The notes under the pieces: model-generated
Databases searched by the model: none
Told to the model about the DNA's origin: nothing
Seen by the model: the letters and a program-made list of their open reading frames with translations, nothing else
Shown: piece by piece, positions 23,680 to 33,280 of the stretch
Layout of the letters: each line of letters begins with the position of its first letter
Position numbering within the stretch: position 1 is the first letter of the stretch
Assembly (NCBI GenBank): GCA_009772935.1
Contig: WOUR01000052.1
Location: 1-60,056, forward strand
Origin: Rhodospirillaceae bacterium
GTDB lineage: Bacteria > Pseudomonadota > Alphaproteobacteria > Reyranellales > Reyranellaceae
Length of the DNA: 60,056 nt
Direction: 5' to 3'
Program-made: the position numbers and the translations under genes

Positions 23680-24473
23680 CCTGCCAACTCCTTCGAACGG
23701 TGCGAGGCGGCCGCGAGGGCCTTGTCGAAAACCGGTTGGATGCCGTCGCTTGCCATCAGGACCTGCAGGGCTGCGGCGGTCGTGCCGCCGGGACTGGTGA
23801 CGTTAACGCGCAGCTGAGAGGCGGGCTCCCTGGATTGCTTCAGCAGTTCGCCGCTTCCCACCACCGTGGCGCGGGCGAGCTGCATGGCCATGTCGGCCGG
23901 GAGACCGACCTTCACGCCGGCGGCTGCCATCGCCTCGACCAGCAGGAAGACATAGGCCGGACCGCTGCCGGACAGGGCGGTGACCGGATCCATCAGCGCC
24001 TCGTCGTCGGCCCACAGGACCTGGCCGACCGCCTCCAGCAACTCGTGACAGCGCTTCCGTTCCGCCGTCGTCACGCTCGCCGCCGCGGTGGCGACGGTGA
24101 TGCCCTGCCGCACCGCCGCCGGCGTGTTGGGCATCGATCGAACGATCTTTGCCGCATGGCCGAGGCGGGCGGCGAAATAGCCCAGGGTCTTGCCGGCCGC
24201 GATCGACAGGAACACCGAGCCCTGCCCGGCGAACCGCCGGAGATCGGCCAGCGTCTCGTCCATCGACTGCGGCTTGACCGCCAGCACGACGATCTCGGGC
24301 GTCCCCTGCATCTCAGCAGAGGACGAGACGACGCGGACGCCGGCGTGCCGCGGACGGATCGCCTCGACCGGCTCGGCGACGACGATGTCGGCGGCCGGCA
24401 GGCCGCGCGCCAGCCAGCCGTCCAGCATGGCGCCGCCCATTTTGCCGCAACCGACCAGCAGCAGCTTGCCCAT
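23676..24473 (-). CDS. proC: Pyrroline-5-carboxylate reductase
   Basis: ProC reduces pyrroline-5-carboxylate to proline with NAD(P)H. The 265-aa protein starts with the Rossmann motif LLVGCGKMGGAML and has the C-terminal signature TALSGSGPAYVFLLVEAM and LRVNVTSPGGTTAAAL. It follows the enoyl-CoA hydratase by 4 bases and overlaps TetR by 4. Pairing of proC with a TetR gene and nearby ybjN/ubiK-like genes is common in alphaproteobacteria. Confidence 0.95.
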   Translation of the reverse strand: MGKLLLVGCGKMGGAMLDGWLARGLPAADIVVAEPVEAIRPRHAGVRVVSSSAEMQGTPEIVVLAVKPQSMDETLADLRRFAGQGSVFLSIAAGKTLGYFAARLGHAAKIVRSMPNTPAAVRQGITVATAAASVTTAERKRCHELLEAVGQVLWADDEALMDPVTALSGSGPAYVFLLVEAMAAAGVKVGLPADMAMQLARATVVGSGELLKQSREPASQLRVNVTSPGGTTAAALQVLMASDGIQPVFDKALAAASHRSKELAG

Positions 24474-24477
24474 CGTC

Positions 24478-25212
24478 CTAGCGTCCCTTGAACCGGGCGG
24501 AGCGCTTCTCCCGGAAGGCGGCGGCGCCCTCCTTGCGATCTTCCGAATTGGCGATGGTCTCGAGCTTGTAGCGCTCCGGCACGAAGATCTCGGCCGGGCC
24601 GCGCGGCAGGGTCTGGTTGGCGAAGTCGCGCAGGGTGCGGATCACGAGCGGCGCGGACTCGGCAATGACCTTGGCCATGCGGCGCGCCTCGGCCCGCTCC
24701 TGGCCGAGCGGCACGACCTTGTTCACGAAGCCCACGTCGTAGGCGCGCTTCACCGAGATCTCCTCGCCGAGCAGCAGCAGTTCCATGGCGACCTTGTGCG
24801 GCATGCGCGAAACGATGCCCGGCATCAGGCCGCCGAACACGCCGACCTTGGCCTCGGGATACATGAATTTCGTCGTATCCGCAGACACCATGAGATCGCA
24901 GGTCATCACGAGGCAGATACCGCCCCCGATCACCCAGCCCTGGGTGGCGGCAATCACGGGCTTGGTGAGCGCGTGGCTGACATGCGGCACCGCCTTCCAC
25001 ATGGCGGCAGGCGGATTGTGGAGGTCGGCGCCGACGCAGAAGGCCGGGCCGTCGGCCTGCAACACGGCGACCTGGTCGTCGCCGTCCTCGAAGGCACGGT
25101 AGGCCTCGTAGAGCCCGTCGCACAGCTCCTGCGTGAGCGCGTTGCGCTTCTCCGGGCGCATCATGGTGATGGTGGTGATGCCTTCGCTCGACTCGACTTT
25201 GACCAGACTCAC
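24478..25212 (-). CDS. Enoyl-CoA hydratase/isomerase (crotonase) family protein
   Basis: This 244-aa crotonase-fold protein has PEKRNALT near residue 20, the first oxyanion-hole segment FCVGADL (about 58-64), and the second GWVIGGGICLVMTCDL. Of the two catalytic acids of typical hydratases, only one candidate (Glu in YPEAKVGVFGG) is evident, so hydratase activity is not certain. It heads the operon with proC and TetR and is divergent from the UbiK-like gene. Confidence 0.85.
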   Translation of the reverse strand: MSLVKVESSEGITTITMMRPEKRNALTQELCDGLYEAYRAFEDGDDQVAVLQADGPAFCVGADLHNPPAAMWKAVPHVSHALTKPVIAATQGWVIGGGICLVMTCDLMVSADTTKFMYPEAKVGVFGGLMPGIVSRMPHKVAMELLLLGEEISVKRAYDVGFVNKVVPLGQERAEARRMAKVIAESAPLVIRTLRDFANQTLPRGPAEIFVPERYKLETIANSEDRKEGAAAFREKRSARFKGR

Positions 25213-25281
25213 GGCGTCCTCCAGTGCTTCTTGCGCCGGATGCTACCAGCCGCCCATACTCGCCGCATCAGGAGACCTGCC

Positions 25282-25548
25282 ATGCAAACCCGCAATCCGT
25301 TCATCGACGACCTCACCAAGGTGGCCAACGGCGCCATGGGCGCGCTGACCGGCATGAAGGACGAGGTCGAGGCCCGCGTGCGCGACCAGATCGCCAAGAT
25401 CCTGGACGGCATGGACATTCCGCGGCGCGACGAGTTCGACGCCGTGAAGGCGATGGCTGCCAAGGCGCGCGAGGAGAACGAGGAGCTCCGCAAGCAGATC
25501 GCCGATCTGCAGGCCAGGCTGGCCGGCCCCTCCAGCCCCGAAGCGTAG
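25282..25548 (+). CDS. UbiK/BMFP-family small coiled-coil protein
   Basis: This 88-aa protein begins MQTRNPFIDDLTKVANGA and has a short hinge followed by a C-terminal coiled coil (about 48-82: FDAVKAMAAKAREENEELRK). This is the accessory factor UbiK/BMFP layout (formerly DUF526), linked to ubiquinone synthesis in enterobacteria. GGAG lies 8 bases before the start. It is divergent from the crotonase gene and sits 12 bases before the hyuA-like gene. Confidence 0.8.
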   Translation: MQTRNPFIDDLTKVANGAMGALTGMKDEVEARVRDQIAKILDGMDIPRRDEFDAVKAMAAKAREENEELRKQIADLQARLAGPSSPEA

Positions 25549-25560
25549 GACGCGGGAACG

Positions 25561-27565
25561 ATGCGCGTCGGCGTCGAGGTTGGCGGAACGTTCACCGACC
25601 TCGTCGCCGTCGAAGACGGCCGGCTGGTCGTCACCAAGGTGCCGAGCACGCCGAAGTCACCCGACGTCGGCGCCTTCGCGGCCCTCACCGCGTCGGGCAT
25701 CGATCTCGCGCGCATCGAAGACCTCGGGCACGGCTCGACCGTCGCCACCAACGCCGTGCTGGAGCGCAAGGGCGCGACCGTGGCCTTCGTCGCGACGGCG
25801 GGCTTTCGCGACCTGCTGTTCATGCAGCGCCACGACCGGCGCAACATCTACGATCTCTTCTACGCCAAGCCCGCGCCGCCGGTGCGCCGCAAGGACTGCT
25901 TCGAGGCGGTCGAGCGCCTGCGCGCCGACGGCTCCGTCGAGACGCCGCTCGACGAGGCGAAGGTCAAGGCCGAGCTGCTCCCCGCCCTCAGGGACGGCGG
26001 CTACCGTGCGGTCGCGATCTGCCTGCTGAACGCCTATGCCGATCCGGTGCACGAGAAGCGCCTCGCCGCGCTGATCGCCGAGGCGCTGCCCGGCGTGCTG
26101 GTGACCTGCAGCCATCAGGTGGCGCGCGAGTTCCGCGAATTCGAACGCGCCTCGACGACCCTGCTCTCGGCCTATGTCCAGCCGGTGATCGACGGCTACC
26201 TGCACCGCTTCGAGAACAAGCTCGCAGAGGCGGGCTTCAAGGGCCGCTTCACGGTGATGCAGTCCAACGGCGGGGGAGGCGATGCGCCAGAGCGCGATCA
26301 CGGCGCTCTATTCCGGTCCCGCGGCCGGCGTCGTCGGCGCCACGCGCCAGGCCGCCCGTTCGGGCTTCAGGGATCTCATCACCTTCGACATGGGCGGCAC
26401 CTCGACCGACGTGTGCCTCGTCCAGGAGGGTCGGCCCTCGCTGGCGGCCGAGACGGAGATCGACGGGCTGCCGATCCGCACGCCCGTGCTCGACATCGTT
26501 TCCGTGGGCGCCGGCGGCGGCTCGCTGGCCTGGGTCGACGATGGCGGCATGCTGAGGGTCGGCCCGCAGAGCGCCGGCGCCGATCCCGGTCCCGCCTGCT
26601 ACGGTCGCGGCGGCACCGAACCGGCGACGACCGATGCGCATATCGTGATCGGCACGATCCGGCCCGGCGCGTTCCTGGGCGGCCGCATGAAGCTCGACGG
26701 CGAGGCGGCGCGCCGCGCCTTCGAGCCGCTGGCCGAACGTTTCTCCCTAAGTGTCGAGCAGGCCGCGTCCTCGGCGCTGCAGCTCGCCGACGCCAACATC
26801 GTGCGCGCCATCCAGCTCGTCTCGACCGAGCGCGGCCGCGATCCGCGCGACTATGCGCTGGTGCCGTTCGGCGGCGCGGGCCCACTGCATGCCGCCCGCA
26901 TTGCCGAGGAGCTCGGCATCTCGACGATCGTCGTGCCGCCCAATGCCGGCGTGATTTCGGCCTACGGGCTGGTCGCCTCGGACTACACCAAGTTCGATGC
27001 CGTGACGCGCAAGATGAAGCTCGACGACACGGCGGCCCGCGACGCCGGCCGTATCTTCGGCGAGATGCGGGACAGACTCGCCGCGCAGTTCGCCGGGATG
27101 AAGCTCCCGGGCACGCTCGACTACACCCACACGCTCGACATGCGCTTCGTCGGCCAGGCCTTCGAGGTCGGCGTCGAGATTCCGGCCGATCGACTGGGCT
27201 CGCTCGATGCGGCCTATCTCGCCGGACTCTTTGCGGATGCCCATCACCGCACCTTCATGCATGGCGCCAATCTCGACCGTCCCGTCGAGATCGTGACCCT
27301 GAGGGTCGGCGCTACGCTGCCGATCGGCGGCGCGCCGAATCTCGACCGCGAGAAACTCGCGGCGCGCGCACCCGAGCAGGCGAAGATCTTCCACGGCGAG
27401 GCCTGGCTTGACTGTGACCGCCACACTGCCGAGGCACTGGCCGCGGGCCAGCAGATCGTCGGCCCGGCCGTCATCGAGGGCTACACCGCCACGACCTGGG
27501 TGCCGCCGGGCTGGACCGCCGGGCTCGATGCGGCGGACAATCTGATCCTGCGGAGATCGCCATGA
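25561..27565 (+). pseudogene. Hydantoinase/oxoprolinase subunit A (HyuA-like), frameshifted
   Basis: HyuA-type proteins are ATP-dependent ring-opening enzymes for hydantoins or oxoproline. The start GVEVGGTFTDLVAVEDG (residues 4-20) is the ATPase-fold motif. The frame runs to about 26270, where VMQSNGG is read, and then the family continues in another frame from about 26282 (MRQSAITALYSGPAAGVVGATR). The break lies at a G5 run (26272-26276). Removing one G would give one frame of 667 codons, the normal HyuA length, reading SNGGEAMRQSAIT. This may be a real inactivating insertion or a sequencing error. Its end overlaps hyuB by 4 bases (ATGA). Confidence 0.85.
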
Positions 27566-29229
27566 GCCAGCTCGGTCCGATCGACTATGCCGTCATCAGC
27601 CAGGCGCTGATCGCCGCCGCCCGCGAGATGGGCGTGAAGCTGATCCGCTCCGCCTACTCGACCATCCTGCGCGAGGCGCGCGACGGCTCGGCCGGCCTGA
27701 TGGATCGCCGCGGCAACACCGTGGCGCAGGCCGAGTTGATCCCGATGCAGCTGGGCCCCATCGGCGAGACCCTGCGCGCCTGCCTCAGGCGCCATCCCGT
27801 CGAGACGCTGAAGGAAGGCGACTTCCTGATCAACAACGACCCGTTCGAGGGCGGCCAGCACATCCCGGACGTCTTCATCTTCACGCCGATCTTTGTGGCA
27901 GGCCGGGTCGTGGGCTTCGGCGCCTCGGTGGCGCACCATCTCGACCTGGGCGGCGGCGCACCCGGCCTCAACATCCATGCTTCCGACGTCTACCAGGAAG
28001 GACTGCGCTTCCCGCCCTCGCGCTACAGTTTCGAACACGACTGGAACGGCGGCTCGTTCGAGCGGCTGGTGACGGCCAACGTGCGCGTGCCCGACCTCAC
28101 CATCGGCGACTTCAATGCGCAGTTCGCCGCCAACGCGATCGGCGCGATGAGGGTGAAGCAGCTCTGCGAGCGCTACGGCACCGACAAGGTCGAGATGGCG
28201 ATGCGCGAGATGCAGGATTACTCCGAGCGCCGCGTGCGAGCGGCCATCGCGCAGGCCCCCAAGGGCACCTTCTACGGCGAGGATGCGGTCGACGACGACG
28301 GCCTCACCGACGAGCCGCTGGTGGTGAAGGCCCGCGTCACCATCGCCGACGATTCGGTCGAGATCGATTTCGAGGGCACCTGCCCGCAGGTGAAGCGCAA
28401 CCTCAACTGCCCCTACTCCAGCACGCTCTCGGCGGCGCTCGCCTGCGTGAAGTCGGTGCTGACCAGCCCCGACATTCCCTACAACGAGGGCATGGCGCGG
28501 CCGATCGCGATCAAGGTGCCCTACGGTTCGCTGCTCAATCCGCGGCCGCCGGCGCCGGTGCGGGCGCGCATGATCCCGGCCTATCGCGTCTTCAACGCGG
28601 TGATGAAGGCGCTGGCGCAGGCGCTGCCCGACAGAGTGATCGCCACCGGCTTCGACTGTACCACTGCCTTCTGCCTCTCCCATCTCGGCGAGAAGGGCTA
28701 CAGCGTCTATCTCGAAATCTTCGGCGGCGGCTACGGCGCCTCGAAGGATGCCGACGGCTGCGACGCCGTCGATTCGCCGCTCAGCAACTGCTCCAACGCG
28801 CCGGTCGAATCGCTCGACATCGACTATGGCTTCTTCCGCATCGTCGGCTACGAGCTGGCGCCCGACTCGTTCGGCCTCGGCGCGCGTCGCGGCGGCGCGG
28901 GCTTCACGCGGCGCTGCGAGATCCTGCACGACGACGTGCAGCTCGCCATCTACTCCGACCGCTTCCGCCTGGCGCCCGAGGGCCTGCTGGGCGGCGAGCC
29001 CGGCCAGCGCGGTTCCTGCCGCGTCTTCCGCGCCGACGGCCGCGTCGAGGAGCTGAAGAGCAAGGCCGCCCTCGATCTCGGCAAGGGCGACATCGTCGAG
29101 ATGTTCGTGGGCGGCGGCGCCGGCTTCGGCCGCGTGGTCGAGCGCCCCGATGCGATGATCGAGCGCGACCTCGCCGACGGCCTGCTCACGCGCGCCCCCA
29201 GGAGCGCAAGGAAGCTGGCGGCGGAGTAG
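27562..29229 (+). CDS. Hydantoinase/oxoprolinase subunit B (HyuB-like)
   Basis: This 555-aa protein is the partner of HyuA-like subunits in ATP-dependent hydantoinases, oxoprolinases and acetone-carboxylase-like complexes. Landmarks are IRSAYSTILREARDGSAGLM (N-terminus), NNDPFEGGQHIPDVF, ASVAHHLDLGGGAPG and the GGGAGFGRVVERP end. It overlaps the broken hyuA by 4 bases, so the two form one unit. No permease or racemase for hydantoins lies adjacent; an amino-acid ABC transporter lies nearby on the opposite strand. The exact substrate is not readable. Confidence 0.9.
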   Translation: MSQLGPIDYAVISQALIAAAREMGVKLIRSAYSTILREARDGSAGLMDRRGNTVAQAELIPMQLGPIGETLRACLRRHPVETLKEGDFLINNDPFEGGQHIPDVFIFTPIFVAGRVVGFGASVAHHLDLGGGAPGLNIHASDVYQEGLRFPPSRYSFEHDWNGGSFERLVTANVRVPDLTIGDFNAQFAANAIGAMRVKQLCERYGTDKVEMAMREMQDYSERRVRAAIAQAPKGTFYGEDAVDDDGLTDEPLVVKARVTIADDSVEIDFEGTCPQVKRNLNCPYSSTLSAALACVKSVLTSPDIPYNEGMARPIAIKVPYGSLLNPRPPAPVRARMIPAYRVFNAVMKALAQALPDRVIATGFDCTTAFCLSHLGEKGYSVYLEIFGGGYGASKDADGCDAVDSPLSNCSNAPVESLDIDYGFFRIVGYELAPDSFGLGARRGGAGFTRRCEILHDDVQLAIYSDRFRLAPEGLLGGEPGQRGSCRVFRADGRVEELKSKAALDLGKGDIVEMFVGGGAGFGRVVERPDAMIERDLADGLLTRAPRSARKLAAE

Positions 29230-29234
29230 CTCCC

Positions 29235-30216
29235 GTGGCGGGATTGTCGATCGGGCGCGCAATCCGCGGCTCTCTGAGCGGGGCTCTCGTCGTGCTCGGC
29301 GTATTGGTAACGGACTCGGCCGCACGGGCTCAATCGCAGGAAGCCGACGAGCAATGCCGCGAAGCCTATGTCGGTCGTCAGCAAACCATCGAGATCTGCA
29401 GCGCCTTGATCGACTCCGGATCGGTAGCAGGCAAAGACCTTGCCGCCGCCTACAACCAGCGGGGCAAGGCTTACACCAGTCAGCGCCAATACGATCGGGC
29501 CATTTCGGACTTCGATGAAGCCATCCGGATCGATCCTGCTTTCATCGATGCCTATGTGGATCGCGGCCATGCCCACGCCCTTGGCGGTGACATAGATCGA
29601 GGGATCGAAGACATTGACCGCGCGATCCTCCTGGATCCGGACAATCCAGACAGCTTGATGGCTCGCGCGAGCTGGTACAGGTCAAAGGGAGAAGCCAACC
29701 ACTATTACCGGATCTTGGCCCTCAATGACCTGGATCGGGTGGTCGAACTCGATCGCCCGGATCCTGCGATGGCTTTTCATATGCGCGCAGACATTCTTCA
29801 AAGAATGGGCCTGCACACCCGCGCAATCGAAGACTATTCGAAAGTCATCCAGGCGGATCTCGCGGACCATTGGATCATGGGCGCATGGCTCGGTCGTTGC
29901 CGGTCGGAGGAAGCGCTCGAGCTATTCCGAGAGGCCGTCGCTTCCTGTGGTCAGGTAATCCAGAGGAAGGGGCTATGGCTACGCAGCACTCGCCAGAGGC
30001 ATCATCCTTCTGAAGCTGCATCAGTTCGATGCCGCGATCGCCGATCTCGACGCAGCCGCGAAGCGATTGGTGTTTCCCGCCCAGGCGTTCTTTGCCCGCG
30101 GCGTTGCAAAACGCCGAATCGGAGATATTGCGGGCGGAGACTCGGATGTTCTCGCGGCAATCCGCATGGACGCGAATGTCGTGGAGAAAATGGACAAGCG
30201 CGGCCTCAAGCCGTGA
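29235..30216 (+). pseudogene. Secreted tetratricopeptide-repeat protein, frameshifted near the C-terminus
   Basis: The GTG-started product has an N-terminal signal peptide (about residues 1-33, ending SAARA-QS) and several TPR units (for example AYNQRGKAYTSQRQYDRAIS and AYVDRGHAHALGGDIDRGIE). At the G4 run 29969-29972 the frame breaks. Deleting one G lets the protein continue as GYGYAALARGIILLK and LHQFDAAIADLDAAAK, a further TPR unit, to a TGA at 30214-30216, about 326 aa in all. As written, the frame instead runs into an Arg-rich nonsense tail to 30224. TPR repeats mediate protein contacts; partners are unknown. It follows hyuB by 5 bases. Confidence 0.8.
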
Positions 30217-30240
30217 CGCCGTGAGTCCACGGGGCTTCCC

Positions 30241-31155
30241 TCACAGCGCCCCGACCGACTTCAGATAAAGGTCGCTCGCTTCCTTCGTCACCTTGCCCGC
30301 CTTGCCGTCGGCGATGAGCCGGCCGTCGACCCTGGTCACCGGCGTGACGCCGCCCAGGGTGCCGGTCACGAAGGCCTCGTCGGCCGAGTAGACCTGCGCC
30401 AGGGTGAAGTCGCATTCCTTGGCGACGTTGCCCGCCGCGCGCCAGGTGTCGATCACGTTCTGCTGGGTGATGCCCTTGAAGCTGTAGAGGCTCGTGGAGG
30501 TCCACAGCTCGCGGCCGCGCACGATGAAGAAGTTGGTAGAGTTGCATGACGCAACGAAGCCGCGCGGGTCGAGCATCAGTGCCTCGTCGGCGCCGGCCTT
30601 GATGGCCTGGATCAGCGCCTGGATCAGGTTCAGCCGCGAGTGTGAGTTGAGGCGCAGGTCGAACTGGTCGGGCTGGGTCGTGCGGAAGGTCGAGGTGAAG
30701 AGCGAATAGCCTTTGGCCTTGGCCTCGGGGATCGGCGTCTTGTACTCGGCGACGCAGACGATCGTGGCCTTGCCGATCACGAAGCGCGGATCCTGGTTGG
30801 GCGTCTTCTTGAGACCGCGCGTGATCATCAGGCGGATATGCGCGCCGTCGGTCATGCCGTTCTTCGCCAGCGTATCGGTCACGACCTGGGTCACGCCGGC
30901 GCGGTCGAGCCCGATGTCGAGATCGATCGAGCGCGCGCCCTCGAACAGTCGATCGAGATGAGCGTCGAGGCTGATCAGCTTGCCCTTCACGAGACGCAAG
31001 CCCTCCCACACGCCGTCGCCCAGCACGAAGCCGGAATCGAACACCGAGACGCTGGCCTCGCCCCGCGGCACAAACGCGCCGTTCACGTAGACCAGCACCT
31101 GGTCGTTGCGCGCATCGGCCAGATAGGCCTGGGCGCTCGCCTGTTCCGTCGTCAT
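30241..31155 (-). CDS. Class IV aminotransferase lacking an obvious PLP lysine
   Basis: This 304-aa protein matches class IV aminotransferases over its whole length (VYVNGAFVPRGEASVSVFD, GFVLGDGVWEGLRL, the NSTNFFIVRG loop near 204-213). Aligned with the two IlvE proteins of this window through KAGADEALMLD, the PLP-lysine region reads DLRLNSHSRLN (166-176), with Arg168 and Arg174 but no Lys. It is the last gene of the GntR-ABC operon, 10 bases after the ATPase, so it may act on the imported compound. Whether it is catalytic is unclear. Confidence 0.8.
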   Translation of the reverse strand: MTTEQASAQAYLADARNDQVLVYVNGAFVPRGEASVSVFDSGFVLGDGVWEGLRLVKGKLISLDAHLDRLFEGARSIDLDIGLDRAGVTQVVTDTLAKNGMTDGAHIRLMITRGLKKTPNQDPRFVIGKATIVCVAEYKTPIPEAKAKGYSLFTSTFRTTQPDQFDLRLNSHSRLNLIQALIQAIKAGADEALMLDPRGFVASCNSTNFFIVRGRELWTSTSLYSFKGITQQNVIDTWRAAGNVAKECDFTLAQVYSADEAFVTGTLGGVTPVTRVDGRLIADGKAGKVTKEASDLYLKSVGAL

Positions 31156-31165
31156 GGCATGTTCC

Positions 31166-31933
31166 CTAGAAGCTGAATTGCTTGTGGCTGGCGAGGAAGG
31201 CGCGGGTGCGGTCCTTCTTCGGGTTCTTGAGGACCTCGTCCGGCGTGCCCTGTTCGTGGATGGCGCCGTCGGCCAGGAAGATCACGCGGGTCGCGACGTG
31301 GTAGGCGAAGCCCAGCTCGTGCGTCACCAGCAGCATGGTGCGGCCCTCCTCGGCGAGCGCGAGGATCACGGCCAGCACCTCGCCGACCAGCTCCGGATCG
31401 AGCGCCGAGGTCGGTTCGTCGAACAGCAGCATCTCGGGGTCCATGGCGAGGGCGCGCGCGATGGCGACGCGCTGCTTCTGGCCGCCCGAGAGATGGGCCG
31501 GGTAGGTGTCCGCCTTCTCCGCAAGCCCGACCCGCGCCAGTTCCTTCCGCGCCCGTGCCTCGGCTTCCGGCTTCGGCATCCCGCGTACGGTGCGCAGCCC
31601 CTCCATCACGTTGCCGATCGCCGTCATGTGCGGGAAGAGATTGAACTGCTGGAAGACCATGCCGACCCGCTGGCGCACCTGGATCAGCTCGCTTTCGCGA
31701 TAGGTCCGCTCGCCGGCCTTGCCCTCGCGGCCCAGCATCTGGCCGTCGAGCGCGATCGTGCCGCCGCCCGGTCGCTCCATGAAGTTGAGGCAACGCAAGA
31801 GAGTGCTCTTGCCCGAGCCGGAGGCGCCGAGGATCGCGATGCGCTCGCCGCGCGCCACTTCGAGGTCGATGCCGCGCAGCACGTCGGTGGTGCCGAAGCG
31901 CTTGGTGAGACCGGAGACCTTGAGGATCGTCAT
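31166..31933 (-). CDS. Amino-acid-type ABC transporter ATP-binding protein
   Basis: This 255-aa ATPase energises uptake by the two permeases upstream. Walker A GASGSGKST (about 36-44), signature LSGGQKQR, Walker B LLFDEPTSALDPE and the switch His in VTHELGFA are all present. The FQQFNLFPHMTAIGNV block places it in the polar amino-acid (GlnQ/HisP) group. Its ATG overlaps the permease stop (ATGA). Confidence 0.93.
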   Translation of the reverse strand: MTILKVSGLTKRFGTTDVLRGIDLEVARGERIAILGASGSGKSTLLRCLNFMERPGGGTIALDGQMLGREGKAGERTYRESELIQVRQRVGMVFQQFNLFPHMTAIGNVMEGLRTVRGMPKPEAEARARKELARVGLAEKADTYPAHLSGGQKQRVAIARALAMDPEMLLFDEPTSALDPELVGEVLAVILALAEEGRTMLLVTHELGFAYHVATRVIFLADGAIHEQGTPDEVLKNPKKDRTRAFLASHKQFSF

Positions 31934-32592
31934 TCGTCCCGCCTCAGCCGTCGTTCGAGAAAGTAGCTGAACTGGACCAGCGGCCACAGGAAGACGAAGA
32001 AGATCACGGCCACGGCGGTGTAGGCCTCGATCGGATTGTAGTTGAGCGAGGCGATCAGCTTGCCCTGCTGCAGCAGCTCGACGTAGGCGACGGCCGAGGC
32101 CAGCGTCGACATCTTGAAGATTTCTATGGCGCGGTTGGTCAGCGCCGGCAGCATGCGCTTCAGCGCCTGCGGCAGGATGATGCGCCGCATCGCCTGGCCC
32201 CAGCGCATGCCCAGCGCCCGCGCCCCGTCCCACTGGCCGGTCTCGATCGACTGGATGCCGCCGCGATAGATCTCGGCCGAGAAGGCCGCCGAGTTGAGCG
32301 AGATGCCGAGGGAGGCGGCGGCCAGCGGCGAGATCTGGAAGGGCAGCAGGATCGGCAGAGCGAAGTAGAACCACAGGATCTGCACGAGCACCGGCGTGTT
32401 GCGGAAGAACTCGACGAAGATCGTGGCCGGGATGTGGAGCCAGCGGTTGCGCGAATAGCGTCCCAGCCCGACCAGCAGGCCGAGGCTGAGGCCCAGCACC
32501 AGGCAGATGGCGAAGATGCGCAAGGTGCCGGCGGCGCCGACCAGCAGCGCGTCGGTGTTGTCGAAGACGGAGGCGAAGTCCCAGCGCATCAA
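31930..32592 (-). CDS. Amino-acid-type ABC transporter permease
   Basis: This 220-aa inner-membrane permease of the HisM/GlnP type has an N-terminal segment VGAAGTLRIFAICLVLGL and the family EAA-loop region GQWDGARALGMRWGQAMRRI followed by LPQALKRMLPAL. About five membrane segments are seen. Two in-frame ATG codons begin the gene. It overlaps the second permease upstream and the ATPase downstream by 4 bases each. It probably pairs with the 32589 permease as a heterodimer. Confidence 0.92.
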   Translation of the reverse strand: MMRWDFASVFDNTDALLVGAAGTLRIFAICLVLGLSLGLLVGLGRYSRNRWLHIPATIFVEFFRNTPVLVQILWFYFALPILLPFQISPLAAASLGISLNSAAFSAEIYRGGIQSIETGQWDGARALGMRWGQAMRRIILPQALKRMLPALTNRAIEIFKMSTLASAVAYVELLQQGKLIASLNYNPIEAYTAVAVIFFVFLWPLVQFSYFLERRLRRDE

Positions 32593-33269
32593 TGCACAGT
32601 CGATTCGCCGCTGCGCGCCAGCCGCAGCTCCACCAGGCGCGCGACCTGGCTCGCGAGGAAGATCACGACGAAGTAGATCAGCGCCACGACCGTGTAGGTC
32701 TCGAGCGGCCTGAACGTCTTCTGCGACACCTCGTTGGCGGCGAACAGCAGGTCGGCATAGGAGATGGTGGCGATCAGGGTCGTCGTCTTCATGAGCTCGA
32801 TGGCGCGCTCCATGAAGGCCGGGATCATGCGCTTCACCGCCTGCGGCAGGATGATGCGGCGCATCGCCTGGTCATGGCGCATGCCGAGCGCCCGCGCGCC
32901 GTCCCACTGGCCGCGCTCGATCGACTGGATGCCGGCGCGGAACACCTCGGCGAAGAACGAGGCCGACTGGATCGAGAAGGTGACGGCGCCGGCCATGAAC
33001 GGCGTCATTTCGATGCCGACCAGGATCGGCATGGCGAAGAAGAACCAGAAGAGCTGCACCAGCGGCGGCGTCGTGCGGAACACTTCGATGACGAAGCCCG
33101 CCGGCCACGACAAATATCGCCGTGGCGACAGGCGCAGCAGCGCCAGCCCCAGGCCGAGCGCGACGCCGAACACCAGCGCCGTGCCCGTGATCCGGAGCGT
33201 GTTCACCAGACCCTCGACCAACAAAGGCGCGTTGGCGAGGACCGGCGAGAAGTCCCACTGATAGGCCAA
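32589..33269 (-). CDS. Amino-acid-type ABC transporter permease
   Basis: This permease of about 226 aa is the paralogous partner of the previous one, with the same EAA-loop block (GQWDGARALGMRHDQAMRRI, LPQAVKRMIPAF) and GLVNTLRITGTALVFGVALG at its start. There is no ATG near the beginning. I placed the start at TTG 33269, which is just past the substrate-binding-protein stop (33281); the exact codon is uncertain. The next gene overlaps its end. Confidence 0.88.
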   Translation of the reverse strand: MAYQWDFSPVLANAPLLVEGLVNTLRITGTALVFGVALGLGLALLRLSPRRYLSWPAGFVIEVFRTTPPLVQLFWFFFAMPILVGIEMTPFMAGAVTFSIQSASFFAEVFRAGIQSIERGQWDGARALGMRHDQAMRRIILPQAVKRMIPAFMERAIELMKTTTLIATISYADLLFAANEVSQKTFRPLETYTVVALIYFVVIFLASQVARLVELRLARSGESTVH

Positions 33270-33280
33270 GCGGCTGCCGC

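Noticed and set aside
27481..29325. Long open frame on the minus strand opposite hyuB
   Set aside because: It mirrors the hyuB codons; the product is His/Arg/Asp-rich without a domain, while the plus-strand protein has clear family motifs.
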